Source: Desulfobacteraceae bacterium
GTDB taxonomy: Bacteria; Desulfobacterota; Desulfobacteria; Desulfobacterales; Desulfobacteraceae
DNA length: 7,149 nucleotides
NCBI GenBank assembly: GCA_015486915.1
Contig: WFQS01000265.1
Span: 1-7,149 of the forward strand
Reading direction: 5' to 3'
The notes beneath the pieces were generated by a model, which did no database searches, was not told the DNA's origin, and was given only the letters and a program-made list of their open reading frames with translations. Position numbers and translations under genes: made by a program. How positions within the stretch are numbered: the first letter of the stretch is position 1; every line of letters begins with the position of its first letter. Of the stretch, positions 3,560-7,149 are shown piece by piece.

Positions 3560-6274
3560 ATGGCACATTACGTCTTTAGTTTTGGTAACGGCAGTGCAGA
3601 TGGTGATGCAAGTCAAAAAAATTTGCTCGGAGGAAAAGGAGCCAATCTTGCTGAAATGGCACGTCTTGGGCTTCCTGTACCGGCAGGATTCACAATCTCC
3701 ACTGAATGCTGCAACGATTTTTTTAAAGCAGGATGGAAGCTTCCTGAAACTCTGCATGCTGAAATGGACAGCGCAATGCAGGGTATTGAAAAAATAATGG
3801 GAATGAAATTCGGAGATCCTGATAATCCACTTCTTGTATCCAGCAGATCAGGTGCCAGGCAGTCCATGCCCGGAATGATGGAAACTGTTCTTAATGTAGG
3901 ATTGTGTACTGATACAATTCCCGGTCTTATTAAAAAAACCGGTAATGAATGGTTTGTTTATGATGCTTTCCGCAGACTTATCATGATGTACTCAGATGTT
4001 GTCATGGAAAAAGCTGAAGGAATTGAACCAAAAGACGGTATGGGAATCAGACTTCACCTTGAAATGATAATGAACGATCTTAAAAATGATCAGGGCTATG
4101 AAATTGATACTGACATAAGCACTGAAGAAATGAAAGAACTGTGCAATAAATTCAGAAGAAAAATAAAAGAGGTACTTGGTGCAGAATTTCCGGATAACCC
4201 AAGGGATCAGTTACTTGGTTCAATTGGGGCAGTCTTTAGAAGCTGGAATGGCAAACGTGCAGTTTCTTACAGAAGGATTGAACATCTTCCCGATGACTGG
4301 GGTACTGCGGTCACAGTACAGAGCATGGTTTTCGGTAATATGGGTGAAGAATCAGCAACAGGAGTTGCATTCTCAAGAAATCCCGCCACAGGGGAAAATA
4401 AATTCTACGGTGAATGGCTTCCAAATGCCCAGGGAGAGGATGTTGTAGCTGGTATACGTACTCCCAATCCCTTGAATAATATGACAAAAAATGATCAGAA
4501 TACCCACCTTCCATCCCTTGAGGAAGCAATGCCTGAAATTTATAAAGAGCTTGCAGATATCAGAGATCTGCTTGAAAAACATTATCATGATATGCAGGAC
4601 ATTGAATTTACAATCCAGCAGGACAAACTTTATATGCTTCAGTGCAGGATTGGCAAGCGTACTGGTACGGCTGCACTTAATATGGCCATGGATATGCTCT
4701 CCGAAGGTTTGATTGACGAAAAAACCATGGTTACCCGTCTTAATCCAAAACAATTGGACGAAATGCTGCATCCCATTGTTGACCCTGAAGCTGAAAAAAC
4801 AGGAACTTTAATTGCTGAAGGACTTCCTGCAGGTCCTGGAGGGGCTTTCGGACAGATTGTTTTTACATCTGAAGAAGCTGTTCAATGGGAAAGAAAGGGA
4901 AAATCCGTTATCCTTATTCGGGATGAAACAAATCCTGAAGATATTGAAGGTATGCGTGCTGCAGCAGGAATCCTTACGGCAAGGGGAGGTATGACAAGTC
5001 ACGCCGCCCTTGTGGCAAGAGGATGGGGAAAATGCTGTATTGTGGGAGCAGGAGCATTAAAAATAAATTATCAGGAAAAAACACTTACAGCTGGGGCCCG
5101 GGTTTTTAAACAGGGTGATGAATTAACATTAAACGGTACAAGGGGGCTTGTATATGAAGGCCTGCTTAAAATGATGGATGCCACTGAAAATCCGAGATTC
5201 AAAAAATTCATGGAGTGTGCAGACAAATACAGAACAATGAAAGTCAGAACCAACGCTGATACTCCGGATGATGCTGCCCAGGCACTTGAATTCGGAGCTG
5301 AAGGAATAGGTCTTTTCAGAACAGAACATATGTTTTACGGAACTGATTCAGACAGGCCCCTGTTTCTACTTAGAAAAATGATTCTAAGTAAATCAAAGGA
5401 TGAAAGAGAAAGAGCCCTTGATGAACTTTTTCCATTTGTTAAAAAAGAAATCCAGGGGACCCTTGAAGTTATGGATGGCCTGCCTGTAACTTTAAGACTT
5501 CTTGATCCGCCTCTCCATGAATTTGTTCCAAGATCAAGGGAAAACCAGGAGGAGATTGCAAGAGAACTTGGTATTGATATTGAGGACATTATAAAAAGAA
5601 GTGCAAACCTTAAGGAATCAAATCCAATGATGGGCCACAGAGGTGTAAGGCTTGGAATTACATATCCTGAAATTACAAAAATGCAGGTAAAGGCCATATT
5701 TGAGGCTGCAGCAGAATTGATTAAAAAAGGAAAAAATCCTCTGCCTGAAATTATGGTTCCCGTGACGTGTAATGAAAAAGAACTTTTGTTTACAAAAAAT
5801 ATTGCTGAAAAAGTTTACAATGATGTACTGAAAAAATTCAATATTGAGTCCATTAAACATCAGTTCGGAACAATGATTGAAATTCCCAGGGCTGCCCTTA
5901 TGGCTGATAAAATGGCTGAACATGCAGAGTTTTTCTCCTTTGGCACCAATGATTTAACCCAGATGACATTTGGATTCAGCAGGGACGATATCGGCTCATT
6001 TATGAATGATTATATAGATAACACCATCCTTACATATGATCCCTTTGAAACACTTGATCAGGAAGCAGTTGGAAGCCTCATTGAAACAGCTGTTGAAAGA
6101 GGAAGAAAAACAAGACCGGATATTAAACTTGGCATCTGCGGCGAGCATGGAGGAGATCCTGCATCCGTTGAATTCTGTCACAGAACCGGCCTTACCTATG
6201 TGAGCTGCTCACCATACAGGGTTCCCATTGCGCGCCTTGCCGCAGCCCAGGCCGCCATCAAGGATACAATATAA
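3560..6274 (+). CDS. ppdK: Pyruvate, phosphate dikinase (PPDK)
   Basis: PPDK interconverts pyruvate + ATP + phosphate and phosphoenolpyruvate + AMP + diphosphate, in the cytoplasm. In anaerobes it can run in either direction, for gluconeogenesis or for diphosphate-linked glycolysis. The 904-residue protein has a full ATP-grasp part (about 1-370: LLGGKGANLAEM with Lys26, SSRSGAR at 94-100, GVAFSRNPATG, Glu349, Gln361 and Arg363). The swivelling domain (about 400-515) carries the phosphorylated His481 in GGMTSHAALVARG, preceded by the usual Thr479. The C-terminal pyruvate/PEP barrel has Arg587 (GLFRTEHMF), Arg646, Glu774 and Arg777 (MIEIPRAA), Asn797 and Asp798 (FGTNDLTQ) and Cys860 (GICGEHGGDP). 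All agree with the catalytic residues known from the Clostridium symbiosum enzyme, so it looks fully active. ATG 3560 follows GAGGGA with five-base spacing; a TTG at 3548 is open but overlaps that site region. The stop codon lies in an inverted repeat copy. It appears monocistronic. The shorter PEP synthase family is excluded by length and motifs. Confidence 0.97.
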   Translation: MAHYVFSFGNGSADGDASQKNLLGGKGANLAEMARLGLPVPAGFTISTECCNDFFKAGWKLPETLHAEMDSAMQGIEKIMGMKFGDPDNPLLVSSRSGARQSMPGMMETVLNVGLCTDTIPGLIKKTGNEWFVYDAFRRLIMMYSDVVMEKAEGIEPKDGMGIRLHLEMIMNDLKNDQGYEIDTDISTEEMKELCNKFRRKIKEVLGAEFPDNPRDQLLGSIGAVFRSWNGKRAVSYRRIEHLPDDWGTAVTVQSMVFGNMGEESATGVAFSRNPATGENKFYGEWLPNAQGEDVVAGIRTPNPLNNMTKNDQNTHLPSLEEAMPEIYKELADIRDLLEKHYHDMQDIEFTIQQDKLYMLQCRIGKRTGTAALNMAMDMLSEGLIDEKTMVTRLNPKQLDEMLHPIVDPEAEKTGTLIAEGLPAGPGGAFGQIVFTSEEAVQWERKGKSVILIRDETNPEDIEGMRAAAGILTARGGMTSHAALVARGWGKCCIVGAGALKINYQEKTLTAGARVFKQGDELTLNGTRGLVYEGLLKMMDATENPRFKKFMECADKYRTMKVRTNADTPDDAAQALEFGAEGIGLFRTEHMFYGTDSDRPLFLLRKMILSKSKDERERALDELFPFVKKEIQGTLEVMDGLPVTLRLLDPPLHEFVPRSRENQEEIARELGIDIEDIIKRSANLKESNPMMGHRGVRLGITYPEITKMQVKAIFEAAAELIKKGKNPLPEIMVPVTCNEKELLFTKNIAEKVYNDVLKKFNIESIKHQFGTMIEIPRAALMADKMAEHAEFFSFGTNDLTQMTFGFSRDDIGSFMNDYIDNTILTYDPFETLDQEAVGSLIETAVERGRKTRPDIKLGICGEHGGDPASVEFCHRTGLTYVSCSPYRVPIARLAAAQAAIKDTI

Positions 6275-6340
6275 CGGCCATGAGGCGGATCTGGATTGGC
6301 TCAGACCCGTCTCAAAGAATCAAAGATTCTGACAAATATA
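6271..6340 (-). repeat. Repeat unit 6, long form, inverted, containing the ppdK stop
   Basis: The copy begins ATAACGGCCATGAGGCGG; its TAA is the ppdK stop codon. A 12-bp stem pairs 6282-6293 (GAGGCGGATCTG) with 6302-6313 (CAGACCCGTCTC), with one G-T wobble, one mismatch and an 8-base loop. Next comes the small hairpin AGAATC-AAA-GATTCT (6316-6330), where units 1 and 2 have AAAATC/GATTTT: a compensatory change. It ends GACAAATATAG. As 3' UTR it could protect the ppdK mRNA end; there is no T-run. Confidence 0.8.
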
Positions 6341-6367
6341 GGGCCGCAGGCGCGAAGCCAACTCTTA

Positions 6368-6402
6368 TTCTTAAAGGAACTTTACAAGAGTTCCTTTAAG
6401 AA
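6368..6402. terminator. Perfect 14-bp stem-loop between convergent ppdK and ilvN
   Basis: TTCTTAAAGGAACT (6368-6381) and AGTTCCTTTAAGAA (6389-6402) are perfect inverted arms with a 7-base loop TTACAAG. The position between convergent genes suggests a bidirectional transcript end, but neither strand has a classical T-run right after the stem (plus strand continues AAACATG, minus strand TAAGAGTT). A competing pairing AACTCTT (6360-6366) with AAGAGTT (6386-6392) overlaps it. Structure is certain; the terminator role is a guess. Confidence 0.45.
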
Positions 6403-6431
6403 AAACATGTATAACCGGATAATTGAAAAGG

Positions 6432-6462
6432 TATGGCCGGAAAAATCTAATACGGCCTCATA
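6432..6462 (-). terminator. Weak stem-loop downstream of ilvN
   Basis: On the ilvN strand TAT-(GA)-GGCCG pairs with CGGCCATA (8 pairs, a 2-base bulge, 13-base loop) starting 20 bases after the ilvN stop, followed by ACCTTTTC. An outer pair of arms, AAAACATG and CATGTTTT (plus positions 6471-6478 and 6402-6409), encloses it and is followed on that strand by TTCTT. It may serve as the ilvN terminator. GGCCTCAT on the plus strand resembles the repeat family, so it could be a decayed copy. Confidence 0.3.
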
Positions 6463-6481
6463 ACAAACTCCATGTTTTAAA

Positions 6482-6967
6482 TCAGGACTCTTTATAAAGG
6501 GCCAGGACTCCGGATCTGGCTAATTTTTTGATACCAAACGGCTCAAGCAGGGCAAGCAGTTCATCAATAGCGTATTCGTCTCCTGTGACCTCAAAGATAT
6601 AAAACTGCTGTCCCCTATCCATGATTCTGCCCTCACAGTCTGCAATAATTTTTTCAATTTTTTCCCGTGATTCCGGCAACACTTTAACACAAACGACAGC
6701 CATTTCACGTTTAACAGCCTTTTTCCCTGTCATATCTCGTAGTTTAATGACGTTTACAAGGCGCTTGATCTGTTTCATGCATTGTTCCAATTGAAGTGGC
6801 CTGGCAGTTGTTGTGATGGTAATTCTGGACATTTTCGGATTAGCTGTCGGAGCCCCGCAGATCGTTTCAATGTTATAACCTCGTCCGGCAAAAAGTCCTG
6901 CAATTCTGGCGGTTACACCGGGTTCATTTTCCACCAGCATGGTAAGAATGTACTTGTCCTTGTCCAT
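6482..6967 (-). CDS. ilvN: Acetolactate synthase small (regulatory) subunit
   Basis: The small subunit binds the catalytic acetolactate synthase subunit, raises its activity and confers feedback inhibition by valine, at the first shared step of valine, leucine and isoleucine synthesis. The 161-residue protein matches the IlvH-type length. The N-terminal ACT domain (about 5-78) carries NEPGVTARIAGLFAGRGYNI, with Asn14, Gly17 and Asn32 at the places equivalent to the valine-site residues Asn11, Gly14 and Asn29 of E. coli IlvH, then APTANPKMSRITI. The linker KLRDMT and the C-terminal domain (about 85-158, with VCVKVLPESREKI and GDEYAIDELLALLEPFGI, ending ARSGVLAL) are typical. ATG 6967 has GGAG six bases upstream (6974-6977); a TTG at 6979 overlaps that site, so the shorter start is preferred. 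It is convergent with ppdK. The catalytic ilvB is not in view: the 182 bases upstream of the start have stops in all frames of this strand. Confidence 0.93.
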   Translation of the reverse strand: MDKDKYILTMLVENEPGVTARIAGLFAGRGYNIETICGAPTANPKMSRITITTTARPLQLEQCMKQIKRLVNVIKLRDMTGKKAVKREMAVVCVKVLPESREKIEKIIADCEGRIMDRGQQFYIFEVTGDEYAIDELLALLEPFGIKKLARSGVLALYKES

Positions 6968-7149
6968 AATTATCTCCAATATAGGGCTTCCCCATTTTTT
7001 AAAATTTCTTAAATTTGGTGACAGTTCTTCTTTTATTGTTCTTATTTTTTTATACGAATGTCTTTGTAAAGTAAAGTTTAACCTGGGTTATTGACCGTTA
7101 TATTATTTTTTTGATTTTAAACTCATTAAATACTAATATTGTACTTATA

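Noticed and set aside
594..6340. Insertion sequence or composite transposon around trpE or ppdK
   Set aside because: The flanking copies carry no transposase, no target-site duplication could be seen, and the enclosed genes are normal housekeeping genes with base use like their neighbours.
6782..7012. 76-codon plus-strand open frame over ilvN
   Set aside because: It is antisense to the conserved ACT domain of ilvN and starts inside it with no ribosome binding site evidence.
7000..7149. Promoter for ilvN using TATAAA on the minus strand near 7050
   Set aside because: The best upstream hexamers give a spacing of 15 or a very poor -35 match, and the region is so AT-rich that TATAAA-like words are expected by chance.

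Overview
The window holds five protein genes of ordinary bacterial metabolism and signalling, separated by unusually long, AT-rich intergenic regions filled with copies of one structured repeat family. Left to right: the 5' end of a leftward HDOD-domain gene (cut by the window edge), then rightward trpE and trpG (the two subunits of anthranilate synthase), rightward ppdK (pyruvate, phosphate dikinase), and leftward ilvN (acetolactate synthase regulatory subunit), convergent with ppdK. Starts were set from ribosome binding sites: trpE at 855, ppdK at 3560 and ilvN (minus strand) at 6967 are each shorter than the longest open frame.

Organism: the gene content (HDOD protein, bacterial-type PPDK, separate TrpE and TrpG), the AT-rich base composition and the dispersed palindromic repeats would suit an anaerobic Gram-negative bacterium such as a Desulfobacterota sulfate reducer. 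This is an inference from style, not a proof.

The non-coding part is the unusual part. I can align seven copies of one element of about 50-120 bp. Its hallmark is a GAGGC...GCCTC hairpin next to CATGGC(A/C/G)GTTAT, often preceded by a small AAAATC-TCT-GATTTT hairpin and a TTTGTC box. Two copies in tandem form a composite block before trpE (594-822) and another before ppdK (3155-3362). A single inverted copy sits exactly at the stop codon of trpE (2352-2403) and of ppdK (6271-6340). Each of these two genes is therefore bracketed by the family in inverted orientation. Several base changes between copies are compensatory, so the hairpins seem to be maintained. One copy also creates a near-consensus leftward promoter.

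Other non-coding signals are an 18-bp dyad (AACGTAACCTGTTACGTT) before ppdK, an inverted repeat next to a possible trpE promoter, overlapping hairpins after trpG, and a 14-bp perfect stem-loop between the convergent ppdK and ilvN.

Functionally, TrpE and TrpG form one enzyme at the head of tryptophan synthesis. PPDK interconverts pyruvate and phosphoenolpyruvate, and IlvN controls the first step of branched-chain amino acid synthesis from pyruvate. The remaining trp genes and the catalytic ilvB are not in the window.
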